A stretch of 39,167 bases of DNA from CAYZMH01 sp964479445 (GCA_964479445.1 CAYZMH010000018.1:1-39167); one strand, 5' to 3'. Shown: positions 25,480 through 34,682, counted from the first letter of the stretch. Made by a program: numbers and translations. Notes: generated by a model not told the origin, from the letters alone.

Positions 25480-26340
25480 TCAGAGGATGTATTGAGCAAA
25501 CAGGATGTCAAATTCTTTGATCTTATTTCGGGAGACCGGGATCCTGTCTTTTACATGCTCCATCTTTAAGCTGTACCCCGAGGCGTTTCCCTGCCTGGAT
25601 TCAACCCTGCAAAGGTTAATAATGAATCCCCTGTGGCAACGAAAAAACATTGGAATCTTCGCAAGTTGTTGCTCAATTTCAGAAATAGAATTCCGGATAG
25701 GGATCTTTTTTAATGTGTTATCACCGTAGAGATGGAAAATGACATAATTACCGCTGGCCATGGCAAAGACCATTTCATCGGCCCGGAAATCAAGCGATTC
25801 CCGTTTAAGTGAGGAGCTGATATGGACCATCAACTCCTGTTTTCCCTCATCGCGAATGGTATTTACAGTGGATCGAAAATCAAGGAAAATGAACCTGGCA
25901 TTGATCAGTGAAAAGAGAGCAAAAGGAACAACGTAAATTAGAACAACATGCTTCACGGAATCGAAGAACGTGGGTAAGTTCCAGCGACTGGTTTGGGTTG
26001 GCTCTTCAACCACGAATGCCAGCAGGAAGACGGTGATCCCTAAAAACAGCAGCACCAAACATATAAACAGGATCTCTCTGAGGAGAGTCCATTCACCCGG
26101 TTTACTGAAGTAAGGGATCCTTACAAGCAGGATGATCGACAGCCAGGCCACCAAAGCGCATATAGAAGTATAGAGAAGCATCGTCCCCTCGAATCCGAAA
26201 TAAAAACTGCGATGCACATCGAGCGGATGATAGACCAATAAGAAAAGGAACGAGAAAAGGAACAGGATGGCTGCACCTTTCAACGGATTGCTGATCAGGT
26301 AATTCTGAGGATAACGTTTCCCTGGAAGTATTTTTTTCAT
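25480..26340 (-). CDS. Membrane-anchored LytTR-family transcriptional regulator
   Basis: 286 residues. Four transmembrane helices (about 22-40, 52-75, 88-112, 128-152) with a short loop, then a C-terminal LytTR DNA-binding domain (about 180-286; VFAMASGNYVIFHLYGDN, KKIPIRNSISEIEQQL, FRCHRGFIINLCRVES, IPVSRNKIKEFDILF). It has no receiver domain, so it is not a classical two-component response regulator; the membrane part probably senses something directly or is held by a partner. Divergent from the sulfatase gene; upstream of and in the same direction as the receptor-hydrolase-barrel genes, which makes it the likely local regulator. Confidence 0.9.
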   Translation of the reverse strand: MKKILPGKRYPQNYLISNPLKGAAILFLFSFLFLLVYHPLDVHRSFYFGFEGTMLLYTSICALVAWLSIILLVRIPYFSKPGEWTLLREILFICLVLLFLGITVFLLAFVVEEPTQTSRWNLPTFFDSVKHVVLIYVVPFALFSLINARFIFLDFRSTVNTIRDEGKQELMVHISSSLKRESLDFRADEMVFAMASGNYVIFHLYGDNTLKKIPIRNSISEIEQQLAKIPMFFRCHRGFIINLCRVESRQGNASGYSLKMEHVKDRIPVSRNKIKEFDILFAQYIL

Positions 26341-26516
26341 CCCATGTACATCCTATGCCATAGAACTTCGAATATACAAAATGATATGTTAATACCTGCT
26401 CCGGATTTCCGTTAGCACGATTAGACCGTATCAATACCGGGATTAAACCGAGAAGTAAGTCCTTCTCGCAAACATAAGTCAGGATTTTTTATTAATATGC
26501 AGAAAATACTAACCGC

Positions 26517-28115
26517 ATGAAAAGAACAATTATTCTATTGACCGGTGTAACGTTTCTGCTGTTTACAGCATGCAACAACAAAACCAAAAGAGAATCAGAA
26601 GCTGAGAAACCGAATGTTATTCTTCTTTTCACAGATCAGCATAACAAATCGGTCATGGGATGTGAAGGTCATCCCGATGTTATTACACCCAACCTGGACC
26701 AACTGGCAGAGGAGTCGGTGGTTTTTAACCGTGCCTATGCCGTCCAGGGAATTTGCGTTCCATCCCGTTCGGGCTTGATGACCGGATTGACCGTGCGTAC
26801 CATGGGATTTCTGAACAACAGCGGGCATACATCCGTGATGGATGATGCAGTCTCCATGGCAACTATCTTCAGGCATAACGGATACAAGACCTATGCGTTC
26901 GGGAAACGACACCTGCGCAATGCGATCGATGAAGGCTGGGATGTTAAGAAAGGACATTCCTATAGTGAAGATAACGAAAACTACATCAGCTGGATTGAAG
27001 AACAGGGGTATGCAGAAGAATTTGCGCAAGACTGGGCTGCAGAATTTGGAAAGGGACCACGAGGATCTGATTACTTTAAAAAAGAGATTCCTACGGCGGA
27101 CCTGGGCACGCGGATCTCCAAACTGCCTGAAGGGTATACCATGGAGGCCTATACAGCGAAAGAGACCATTAAAATGATTGAGCAACACGAAAATGACAGC
27201 GCTCCTTTTTTCTGCTGGGCCAGTTTCTACCGGCCCCATCAGCCCTATAATCCGCTCAAAAAGTACATGGATATGTACGATGTTTCTGAATGGGGCGAGG
27301 GGACAAAAAATGGAAGCTCGGTCAAAATGCCTGAAAGCTTTTACGAACCGACCGAGAATCTTCCTCCGCAGTTACAGCATCAACGCAATGGAGGGAATAA
27401 AGTCTGGAATATGGACAAAGCGTTTCAGGATGAACAGCTCTGGAGGAATTATATTGGCGGATATTATGCCCTGGTAACCGAGGTTGATCATCACGTGGGG
27501 GAAATTCTCGATGCTTTGGAAAGAGAGGGACTGGATAAGGAAACAATAGTAATCTATACATCAGACCACGGTGATTTTGTGGGGACACACGGAATGGTAG
27601 AGAAGTGTGCATTCGGACAAAATGTGTACCAGGAGATCCTGAATATCCCGTTTATGATCAGATATCCCGGGAAGACTGAGTCGGGAAAGCGGATTGGAGA
27701 GCTGATCACCAATGCTGATGTATTGCCCACGCTGGTGGATCTGTTAGACCTGGATGTGCCGGAATTGAAATATCCTTTCCAGGGAGAATCGCTGGTCGAT
27801 CTGATCATGAACGATAAGGCATTGAACAGGGAATATGTTGTGTCGGAAGGTTGGTCGCAGGCTGCTGTGATCACCCGGGATTACACCCTGGGCATTATGC
27901 TGGATCCTTCGCCGGCAAGAGAGAACCTCGATTACCGTGATTTCGGGGATATGTTCTTTGACCGGACAAAAGATCCGATAGAAGTAGATAACCGGATCGA
28001 TGATCCCGCATACCAGAAGCAGATAGCCAGAATGAGGCAATACTATGAAGAGTACAGGGAGAAGATCCCTGCCACAGGGAAGGAAGAGATGATGAAAGCA
28101 CTTAATAACCAGTAA
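26517..28115 (+). CDS. Sulfatase lipoprotein, Cys-type
   Basis: 532 residues with SPII signal (IILLTGVTFLLFTAC, Cys19). The alkaline-phosphatase superfamily sulfatase signature CVPSRSGLMTG (Cys80, in C-x-P-S-R) is the site converted to formylglycine by an anaerobic (AtsB-type) or FGE maturase, neither seen here. Metal-site residues are visible at NVILLFTDQH (Asp40) and YTSDHGDFVGTHGM; the typical WASFYRPHQPYNP follows. The family removes sulfate from polysaccharides or small esters; the substrate cannot be read. The lipid anchor suggests the cell surface or periplasm. No SusC/SusD pair adjoins, so this is not a classical polysaccharide utilisation locus. Confidence 0.92.
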   Translation: MKRTIILLTGVTFLLFTACNNKTKRESEAEKPNVILLFTDQHNKSVMGCEGHPDVITPNLDQLAEESVVFNRAYAVQGICVPSRSGLMTGLTVRTMGFLNNSGHTSVMDDAVSMATIFRHNGYKTYAFGKRHLRNAIDEGWDVKKGHSYSEDNENYISWIEEQGYAEEFAQDWAAEFGKGPRGSDYFKKEIPTADLGTRISKLPEGYTMEAYTAKETIKMIEQHENDSAPFFCWASFYRPHQPYNPLKKYMDMYDVSEWGEGTKNGSSVKMPESFYEPTENLPPQLQHQRNGGNKVWNMDKAFQDEQLWRNYIGGYYALVTEVDHHVGEILDALEREGLDKETIVIYTSDHGDFVGTHGMVEKCAFGQNVYQEILNIPFMIRYPGKTESGKRIGELITNADVLPTLVDLLDLDVPELKYPFQGESLVDLIMNDKALNREYVVSEGWSQAAVITRDYTLGIMLDPSPARENLDYRDFGDMFFDRTKDPIEVDNRIDDPAYQKQIARMRQYYEEYREKIPATGKEEMMKALNNQ

Positions 28116-28157
28116 TACAGCTATTCAAAGAATAAGTATTCGCGGGCAGGCTATTAT

Positions 28158-28171
28158 AACCTGCGCAGGTT
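28158..28171. repeat. 14-bp perfect palindrome upstream of isochorismatase-family gene
   Basis: AACCTGCGCAGGTT lies 137 nt before the ATG at 28309, in an otherwise unannotated 193-nt spacer behind the sulfatase. Followed by TAAAAAG; no T run, so not a terminator. Confidence 0.35.
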
Positions 28172-28308
28172 AAAAAGCGTATACCCTTGCTAAATGATGG
28201 GTTGCTTTCCGAATGCATTGTTATTGAAGCCACATGAGATTTAGAATGTTTGTAGGCAGGTATTTAAGTTCAACCCTGCCTCTGTTTTAAATAGCAAAAT
28301 ACATTCCA

Positions 28309-29103
28309 ATGAGTAACAGAAGAAGGTTCATTAAACAAATCAGTACCGGGTTCGCCGGTATTGCCCTGGGGAGCAGAGCAGCAGGAATTTCGGAAAAAAC
28401 CGCTGCAAAAAGCTTGGTATCGCAGCCCATGGAAGCCGGAGAACTCCCTGACAGAAACTTCCTGGAGAACTGCGCGTTTGTTTGCATCGATATTCAGGAA
28501 ACCTCCTATCACCCCATGACAACGGATAAAATGCCCCAGGGATGGCTTGAGATGGGCAAAACCGCCGATGATGTGAACCGGGCCAATCGTTATCTTTATG
28601 ATACGGCCATTCCCAATGCATGCCGAGTGGCTGATGCATGCCGGGCGGCGCAGCTTCCAATGATTTTTGTTCACTGGGGATACCGGTTTCGGGACGGAAT
28701 GGACCTTGATCCCGATGTCTATAACTCCTTTCAAAGGGAGATCAGTCCCGACCCTGAAAAATGGCCGCATCACATTTCGGCCCAGGATTCAAAACCGGCC
28801 ATTGTGCTTTCAGTCCGGGAGGGAGAATACGTTATCCCCAAATCGGCGCAGGATGCATTCCCCTCTTCGAATATCGGTTACGTGCTCCAAAACCTTGGAA
28901 TTAAAAACATCGTATTTATCGGGGGACATACCGGTGCATGCCTTGGTAAAACAGCCAAAACCGCCATAGAGCGGGGGTATAAAACGTTATGCGTGAAAGA
29001 TGCCACGTTTGATGCTTTTGCTTCCACCCACATGGAAAACCTGGAGCAAACGGGGTATCATTACGTTTCTTCCACGGATGATTTTGAAAGGTTTGTTCGT
29101 TGA
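28309..29103 (+). CDS. Tat-exported isochorismatase-family cysteine hydrolase
   Basis: 264 residues. The N-terminus NRRRFIKQ followed by ISTGFAGIALGSRAAG is a twin-arginine signal with a lipid-less cleavage-like region, so the folded enzyme probably goes to the periplasm. The isochorismatase (nicotinamidase-like) triad is visible: Asp61 (FVCIDIQE), Lys178 (YVIPKSAQDAF) and Cys211 (GGHTGACLGKTAKTAIERGY). Members hydrolyse amides or vinyl ethers; the substrate is unknown. It follows the sulfatase with a 193-nt spacer on the same strand, close enough for a shared message but not tightly coupled. Confidence 0.88.
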   Translation: MSNRRRFIKQISTGFAGIALGSRAAGISEKTAAKSLVSQPMEAGELPDRNFLENCAFVCIDIQETSYHPMTTDKMPQGWLEMGKTADDVNRANRYLYDTAIPNACRVADACRAAQLPMIFVHWGYRFRDGMDLDPDVYNSFQREISPDPEKWPHHISAQDSKPAIVLSVREGEYVIPKSAQDAFPSSNIGYVLQNLGIKNIVFIGGHTGACLGKTAKTAIERGYKTLCVKDATFDAFASTHMENLEQTGYHYVSSTDDFERFVR

Positions 29104-29214
29104 CCCTTTCATTTTTCTGTAATTCGTTAATAATAACTATCAAGTCGCCTGCGATATAGGACAGTAATGGGACGGTAGGTAAAACAGGAATGCTTTAATT
29201 ACGCTGCTCTGGCA

Positions 29215-30537
29215 CTAACGATTCCATCTTCTGCGCAGCAGGTAAAAAACCGGGATACCGCCGATAATAATGCCCAGGGCGATGGAGGACTCCACCGGTC
29301 TCTCCAGGAAGGTAAGCACCAGGATCATAAAAGATGCGAGGATGAAAAACGCAGGAATTACCGGGTAACCCGGCATCTTCAGTTCGGATCGCCCCGTGAT
29401 CCTCAGACTGAAAACTCCGGTCACTGCCAGGATGGGAAAGATACCCAGCGAAAAACTGAGGAACGTGATAATCTGCTCGAAGGTACCCGTCAGGATATAA
29501 AGAATGGCAAGACCGCTCTGCATCAGGATGGACACTCCCGGCACAAGGGCCCTGTTGATTTTTTTGGCCTGACTGAAAAAGTGACCGGAATGGGCCATGG
29601 CATAGTATACCCGCGGTCCGATCATGATCAGTGCTGAGATGGCCGAAAGCAGTATCAGGGCGATGAAGAGGGAGAAAACCTGGTCCATCGTCCGGTTAAA
29701 CAGGAAATTCGTTGCCTCTCCTCCGATGGAAATCACGCCTTTCATATCCCCGGGTGGCAGGGCGTAAACATAAAGGACATTCAGGAATAGGTATAAAATG
29801 GTGACAACACCGGTCCCCAGGAGCAATGACCGGGGAATGTTCTTGCGCGGATTCACCACTTCAGAACCCACATAGGTGGACGCGTTCCATCCGCTGTAGG
29901 CAAACATGATCCACATCAGGGCAAGACCTATTGATTTCAGGCTGGCAGGTGCCGATTTTTCAGCTTCGGATACAACAAAATGGTCCAGGCTTCCTTCTCC
30001 GAATGCAAATCCCGCAAAAATCAGGACAGCGATCAGAAAGAGCTTCATTCCCGTGAGAAAATTCTGTGTGCCGGTTCCCGACCTGACACCGAAGTAGTGC
30101 GTTGTGGTAAAAAAAACAACCACAGCAATGGCAACAAGCTTTTTTACCATCCCGGACTCTGCCGGCAGATACATGTCGGGGAGCGTGCGTAACAGGTATT
30201 CACTAAATGCAAGGGAGGTGGCAGCTACCGGTGCAGAAAACCCCACGAGAAAAGAAACCCAGCCACTGAGAAAACCGGCAAGCGGCGAAAAGAGCTCACT
30301 TAAAAAAGCATAGTCCCCCCCGGCCCGCGGGAAATTGGCCCCCAGCTCCCCGTAACTGAGCGCTCCGCTGAATGCGATGGCTCCCCCGACAACCCATAGA
30401 ATCAGGAGCAACAGGGGGTCATGCAACTGGGCAAGCAACAGACCCGAGGTAGTGAATATTCCCACCCCTATCATGTCCGCGATCACAATATTGGTGAGGG
30501 AGAATAATTTTATTTTTCGAACAAGGTTAGTAGCCAC
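29215..30537 (-). CDS. APC-superfamily amino acid permease
   Basis: 440 residues with about twelve transmembrane helices. The APC-type TM1 motif IADMIGVGIFTTSGLLL and the following GGAIAFSGALSYGELGANFPRAG are plain, as is the WNASTYVGSEVVNPRKNIPRS segment. It transports amino acids or amines with H+ or by exchange; substrate not determinable. The start is GTG at 30537; the nearest in-frame ATG lies within TM1 and would destroy it, and the ATG just upstream is out of frame. Opposite strand to the isochorismatase gene. Confidence 0.92.
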   Translation of the reverse strand: MATNLVRKIKLFSLTNIVIADMIGVGIFTTSGLLLAQLHDPLLLLILWVVGGAIAFSGALSYGELGANFPRAGGDYAFLSELFSPLAGFLSGWVSFLVGFSAPVAATSLAFSEYLLRTLPDMYLPAESGMVKKLVAIAVVVFFTTTHYFGVRSGTGTQNFLTGMKLFLIAVLIFAGFAFGEGSLDHFVVSEAEKSAPASLKSIGLALMWIMFAYSGWNASTYVGSEVVNPRKNIPRSLLLGTGVVTILYLFLNVLYVYALPPGDMKGVISIGGEATNFLFNRTMDQVFSLFIALILLSAISALIMIGPRVYYAMAHSGHFFSQAKKINRALVPGVSILMQSGLAILYILTGTFEQIITFLSFSLGIFPILAVTGVFSLRITGRSELKMPGYPVIPAFFILASFMILVLTFLERPVESSIALGIIIGGIPVFYLLRRRWNR

Positions 30538-30684
30538 ACATGTGAATTATTAAGCCTGTTCCCCGGATATACGGTGTTTTCATCCGGTTATTTTCTGCTC
30601 AAACACTTGTATACCGGTTTTCCGGGAAAATAACATACCCGTTTCAGTCATTCTCCTGTTCAAACCCTTCCAGCAGTTCCGATC

Positions 30685-31035
30685 TCACCCAAATTCTTTA
30701 GGAACACCACAGATCATCCGAAAGGTCTTATCCGGTGAACTATTCCGGTACTGGTGCTGTTCGCCCGGTAATACCAGCGCAAAATCACCCGCTTTGACGG
30801 GCGTCTCTTCTCCCTTTTCATTGACAAGCACTGCCTCGCCTTCAATGACATAGTTCATATGTTCATACGGATGGTGGTGGTACGGGGTATGTCCTGCGGG
30901 TTCCACGGTGAAAACGCGATACGAATAGACCGGCGCGCCGTCATTCGCCGAGAGGGGTACCTGCTTCCAGGCCCCGGCGGCACCCTCCATGTCCACTTTT
31001 TTCTTCTCTACCTGGTTCAATGGAACAACTTTCAT
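30685..31035 (-). CDS. Cupin-domain protein
   Basis: 116 residues forming a single cupin barrel. Metal motif 1 is PYHHHPYEHMNYVIEG (His/His/Glu pattern GX5HXHX3-4EX6G), and motif 2 is PGEQHQYRNSS with His late in the barrel. Probably a metal-binding small-molecule enzyme or sensor; no specific function can be assigned. Cytoplasmic, no signal. It lies upstream of the permease on the same strand with a 147-nt spacer, so a metabolic link is possible but weak. A 7-bp inverted repeat lies just before its start. Confidence 0.85.
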   Translation of the reverse strand: MKVVPLNQVEKKKVDMEGAAGAWKQVPLSANDGAPVYSYRVFTVEPAGHTPYHHHPYEHMNYVIEGEAVLVNEKGEETPVKAGDFALVLPGEQHQYRNSSPDKTFRMICGVPKEFG

Positions 31036-31042
31036 AGGCTTT

Positions 31043-31063
31043 ACTGTTTACTAAAAAAACAGT
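31043..31063. repeat. Inverted repeat in the cupin 5' leader
   Basis: ACTGTTT (31043-31049), 7-nt spacer, AAACAGT (31057-31063), 8 nt before the cupin ATG on the minus strand. Possible operator or translation-blocking hairpin. Confidence 0.3.
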
Positions 31064-31170
31064 CCGCCCCCCTTTTTTGTTCCCCTTGCATGGAAGGTAC
31101 TGTTTTTCGGTTACCCGGAACGTACCCCCTGGTCAGCACCGGGCATTTCCTTAAAATCCACAGAAAACGC

Positions 31171-31178
31171 TACCTTTG
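31171..31178 (+). promoter_or_regulatory. -7 box upstream of the His-rich protein gene
   Basis: TACCTTTG is a perfect TAnnTTTG 58 nt before the GTG start at 31236; no clear TTG at -33. Confidence 0.4.
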
Positions 31179-31235
31179 CAGGGGTTTCGAGCCCCCGGCC
31201 CCGACGTGAAACCGGAATAGACGTTCGCATTTACC

Positions 31236-31769
31236 GTGAAACAAAAACTGTTTGGCATCGGACTGATCGTGATCCTGAGCCTCCCGCTCTGGATTTCCCA
31301 CACCTGGCTCCATTACCGAAAAGCAGAGATCAGGCGCGAAGTAAAACAGATGATTATAGAAGAGTGCGAGCGGGGGGAACTGGTCCTTCTCTCGTTTACA
31401 CGGAACGAAACCGGCTCGTTGCTCCGGTGGGAACATGACCATGAATTCTGCTACCAGGGGCAGATGTATGATGTGGTGGAAAAAACCATCAGGGGGGATT
31501 CCGTCTTTTACCGCTGCTGGTGGGATAAGGAAGAGACCGCGATCAATAAAAAACTGGATAACCTTGCAGGGAATACCTATGGGAAAGACCCACAGCACAA
31601 CCATACACAGATGCGGCTGCTCAACTTTCTTCAATGGCCCTATTGCGAATTCAGTGATCCGTGGATCCAGCAACCTCCGGCCGCCGAAAATTTAACAACA
31701 ACAGATCACCCGGTTTATTACCACTCGATTCAGCTGCCCCCCCCGGATCCTCCGCCCCGTTTATCATGA
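31236..31769 (+). CDS. Membrane-anchored His-rich protein of unknown function, upstream of a TonB receptor
   Basis: 177 residues from GTG 31236 (no ATG in frame upstream). A single hydrophobic segment (LFGIGLIVILSLPLWISHTWL) serves as anchor or uncleaved signal. The soluble part carries WEHDHEFCYQGQMYDVV and DPQHNHTQMRLL, clusters of His with a Cys that could bind metal, and a proline-rich tail LPPPDPPPRLS. I do not recognise a family. It is followed by the TonB-dependent receptor (107-nt gap) on the same strand, which makes metal or haem uptake the likeliest theme; inference only. Confidence 0.65.
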   Translation: MKQKLFGIGLIVILSLPLWISHTWLHYRKAEIRREVKQMIIEECERGELVLLSFTRNETGSLLRWEHDHEFCYQGQMYDVVEKTIRGDSVFYRCWWDKEETAINKKLDNLAGNTYGKDPQHNHTQMRLLNFLQWPYCEFSDPWIQQPPAAENLTTTDHPVYYHSIQLPPPDPPPRLS

Positions 31770-31876
31770 TGATTCTTTCTCAAAAACCGTTTTTACCCGC
31801 TGTTCTGTACACCCATTGAACCGTGTGTGCAGCAAGCGGAATAGAGTTCAATGAAGATCCCAAAAGAAAGAGCATT

Positions 31877-34283
31877 ATGAAAAAACTATTTCTGGGGTGG
31901 TTGCTGGTATGGATATCCGGTATCCTGTTTGCTCAGACCATCACCATCACAGACCGGCAAACCGGGGAGCCGGTGGAACTGGCCACGCTGATCAGTGAAA
32001 AACCCCGGGCGTTTGCGACTTCCAATCCAAACGGTCAAACAGATATATCAGCTTTCAAAGATGCGGATGTCATCCAGATCCGCTCATTAGGCTACGAAAC
32101 CATTACACGGAGTTATTCGCAACTGGCTTCCGGAGATCACCGGTTGCGTATGATCCCCTCCAATCTTAACCTGGATGAAGTGGTCGTATCCGCTACCCGC
32201 TGGCGGCAATCGACCGACGACATCCCCTCGCGGGTAGTGTCTGTTTCGAGCCGGCAGGCCGCACTGATCAATCCGCAGACAGCAGCAGACCTGCTGGGGA
32301 TATCCGGACGGGTCTTTATACAGAAGAGCCAGCAGGGCGGAGGAAGCCCTATGATCCGCGGATTTGCGACCAACCGCCTGCTCTATACGGTGGACGGGGT
32401 GCGGATGAATACCGCCATCTTCCGGGGCGGGAACCTGCAGAACGTGATCAACCTGGATCCCTTTGCCACGGAGAGTGCGGAGGTGATGTTCGGACCCGGT
32501 TCGGTGATCTACGGCAGCGATGCCATCGGTGGGGTGATGAGCTTTCAAACCCTCGAGCCCCAGCTGGCGCTCAGGGATACCACCCTCGTCTCCGGGACCG
32601 CGGTGGCCCGGTATGCCACGGCAAACCAGGAACGCACCGGCCATGTGGATGTGCGCCTTGGCTGGAAAAAGTGGGCCCTGGTAACCAGCATCAGCTCCTG
32701 GGATTTCGGTCATGTAAGGCAGGGAAGCCGCGGTCCGGATGACTACCTGAAACCATGGTACGTGCAGCGGATCGACAGTACCGACCGGGTGGTGGACCAG
32801 CATGATCCCCTGTTGCAGCGTCCCTCTTCCTATTCGCAGAAGAACATTATGCAGAAAATCCGGTACCGGCCCAATGAAAAGCTGGATGTACAGTATGCCT
32901 TTCACTACTCCGAAACATCTCCCTACGGACGGTACGACCGCCACAACCGGATGCGGGACGGGGCACCTCGCTACGGGGAATGGAATTACGGCCCCCAGAA
33001 ATGGATGATGAACAACCTGAGCCTGAATCATTCAGGGAACTACCCGTTTTACGACCAGCTTATGCTGCGGCTGGCCTATCAGCGTTTCGAGGAGAGCAGG
33101 ATCAGCCGGGATCTGAATAAACCGGCCCGCGAACGCCGCATCGAGCAAGTGGATGCATGGTCAGCCAACCTCGATTTTGTCAAATCCATTCGTACCGGTA
33201 ATACGTTGTTTTACGGACTGGAAGCTGTGCTGGATGATGTTACCTCCGTTGGAAGCGAAGAAAACATCCTGACCGGTACCACGCTGCCCGGACCCTCGCG
33301 CTATCCGGAGTCGGTCTGGAGCTCCCTGGCCCTCTATATCAGCGATGAGTATAAAGTACGGGAGGATCTGACCCTCCAGGGAGGAGTGCGATACAACCAG
33401 TACCTGCTGAAGGCACAGTTCGATACCACCTTCTACCCGTTTCCCTTTACCAGCGCCGATATCAACAGCGGAGCCCTCACAGGAAGCCTGGGAGCCGTCT
33501 ACCGGCCCGGGAAAGACCTGGTGATAAGCCTGAACCTCGGGACCGCCTTCCGGTCACCCAACGTGGATGATGTGGGAAAAGTGTTCGACTCGGAACCCGG
33601 ATCGGTGGTGGTNNNNNNNNNNTGAATTGCAGGCCGAGTATGCCTACAACCTGGATGTGGGGGTGGCCAAGATTTTTGGAGAACGCGTGAAAGTGGATCT
33701 GACCGCTTACTATACCTGGCTGGAAAATGCCCTGGTGCGCAGGGACTACCGGTTAAACGGACTGGACAGTATTATGTACGATGGCACCATGAGCCGGGTC
33801 CAGGCAATCCGGAATGCTGCGGTGGCAAGGGTGTACGGGGTGCAGGCAGGTTTCGAGCTGAAACTGCCCGGTAAGTTTGATTTCAGCTCCGAACTGAATA
33901 TGCAGAGAGGATACGAAGAGATGGAGAACGGACTTACCAGTCCGTCCCGCCACGCCGCCCCGGTTTTTGGCATGTCGCGACTCACCTATACTACCAGCAG
34001 ACTGAATATGAAGCTTTACGCGGTCTACCAGGGTGAGCGCTCCCATGAGGACCTGGCCGTGAGCGAACGCGACAAGGTGGAGATCTACGCCCTGGATGCC
34101 AACGGGAACACCTATGCCCCGGCATGGTATACCCTTAATTTTAAAATGGCCTACAAGGTGACTCCCCGGCTGACACTGAATGCAGGGTTGGAGAATATTA
34201 CCGATCAGCGGTACCGTCCCTACAGCTCGGGAATTTCAGCTCCCGGCCGCCATTTTATCCTCTCTGTAAAAGCCCGTTTTTAA
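31877..34283 (+). CDS. TonB-dependent receptor, haem/siderophore/cobalamin-like, interrupted by an N gap
   Basis: Signal peptide (FLGWLLVWISGILFAQ) from ATG 31877, then a CarboxypepD-like stretch (ITITDRQTGEPVELATLIS), TonB box/plug (SATRWRQSTDDIP, GGGSPMIRGFATNRLLYTVDG, FGPGSVIYGSDAIGG) and a barrel ending HFILSVKARF with Phe last. The haem/haemoglobin receptor pattern FRSPNVDDVGKVFDSEPGSVV precedes the gap; ELQAEYAYNLDVGVAK follows. Ten N (33613-33622) put the two halves in different frames. With nine bases the whole becomes 2406 nt, 801 residues, uninterrupted, so this is read as one intact gene. Confidence 0.88.
33613..33622. other. Assembly gap (10 N) inside the TonB receptor
   Basis: Ten unknown bases placed as a nominal gap. 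The left half reads in frame 2 and the right half in frame 3, which agree if the true length is 9 (or any value 0 mod 3). Confidence 0.98.
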
Positions 34284-34292
34284 AGCAACACC

Positions 34293-34330
34293 CGGCTGGC
34301 AGAACGGCATTCACCCGGCCGGCCGATTTT
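34293..34330 (+). terminator. Possible terminator after the TonB receptor
   Basis: CGGCTGGC and GCCGGCCG form an 8-bp stem with one G-T pair and a 17-nt loop, followed by ATTTT. Weak T run. Confidence 0.35.
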
Positions 34331-34380
34331 ACCTGTCAGAGTGGGCTTATAACAGTTCTTCATGGATGCAAAGATTTATG

Positions 34381-34411
34381 TTGTACAGGAAGATTGTTTT
34401 TTTTATTTTTG
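34381..34411 (+). promoter_or_regulatory. Promoter of tRNA-Ser
   Basis: TTG (34381-34383), 20 bp, TATTTTTG (34404-34411), a textbook Bacteroidota promoter. Predicted start near 34417, about 37 nt before the tRNA. Confidence 0.7.
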
Positions 34412-34453
34412 TCGTGCCCTGAACGGGCAGATCAGATTGAAGCAATCAACCCC

Positions 34454-34541
34454 GGTGAGGTGGGAGAGTGGCTTAATCCACCAGTTTGCTAAACTGGCGT
34501 ACTCGATTAGGGTACCGGGGGTTCGAATCCCCCCCTCACCG
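34454..34541 (+). tRNA. tRNA-Ser (anticodon GCU)
   Basis: 88 nt with acceptor stem GGTGAGG (34454-34460) / CCTCACC (34534-34540), discriminator G34541, anticodon arm CCAGT-TTGCTAA-ACTGG with anticodon GCT at 34488-34490, long variable arm and T-arm GGGGGTTCGAATCCCCC. It reads AGC/AGU codons. The CCA end is not encoded. Confidence 0.96.
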
Positions 34542-34545
34542 CAAC

Positions 34546-34577
34546 AAAGCCTGGTTCACCAAAGAGCCGGGTTTTTT
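34546..34577 (+). terminator. Terminator of tRNA-Ser, copy 1
   Basis: AAAGCCTGG, loop, CCGGGTTTTTT: a 9-bp stem with G-T pairs and six T, 5 nt behind the tRNA. Confidence 0.75.
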
Positions 34578-34682
34578 CATTCTCCCCCCCGTTCCACCCG
34601 ATTCGAACCGAAGGGCCGGCGGGGTTCGAACCGAGCCCTGCGAGCTCACGACCGGAGGGAGTAATCCCCCCCTCACCGCAAC

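Noticed and set aside
26341..26516. LytTR repeats upstream of the LytTR gene itself
   Set aside because: No TCACnAAA element found there, so autoregulation by the same motif is not supported.
33567..33623. Frameshift or broken gene in the TonB receptor
   Set aside because: The break coincides exactly with ten N and is explained by a nominal gap length.
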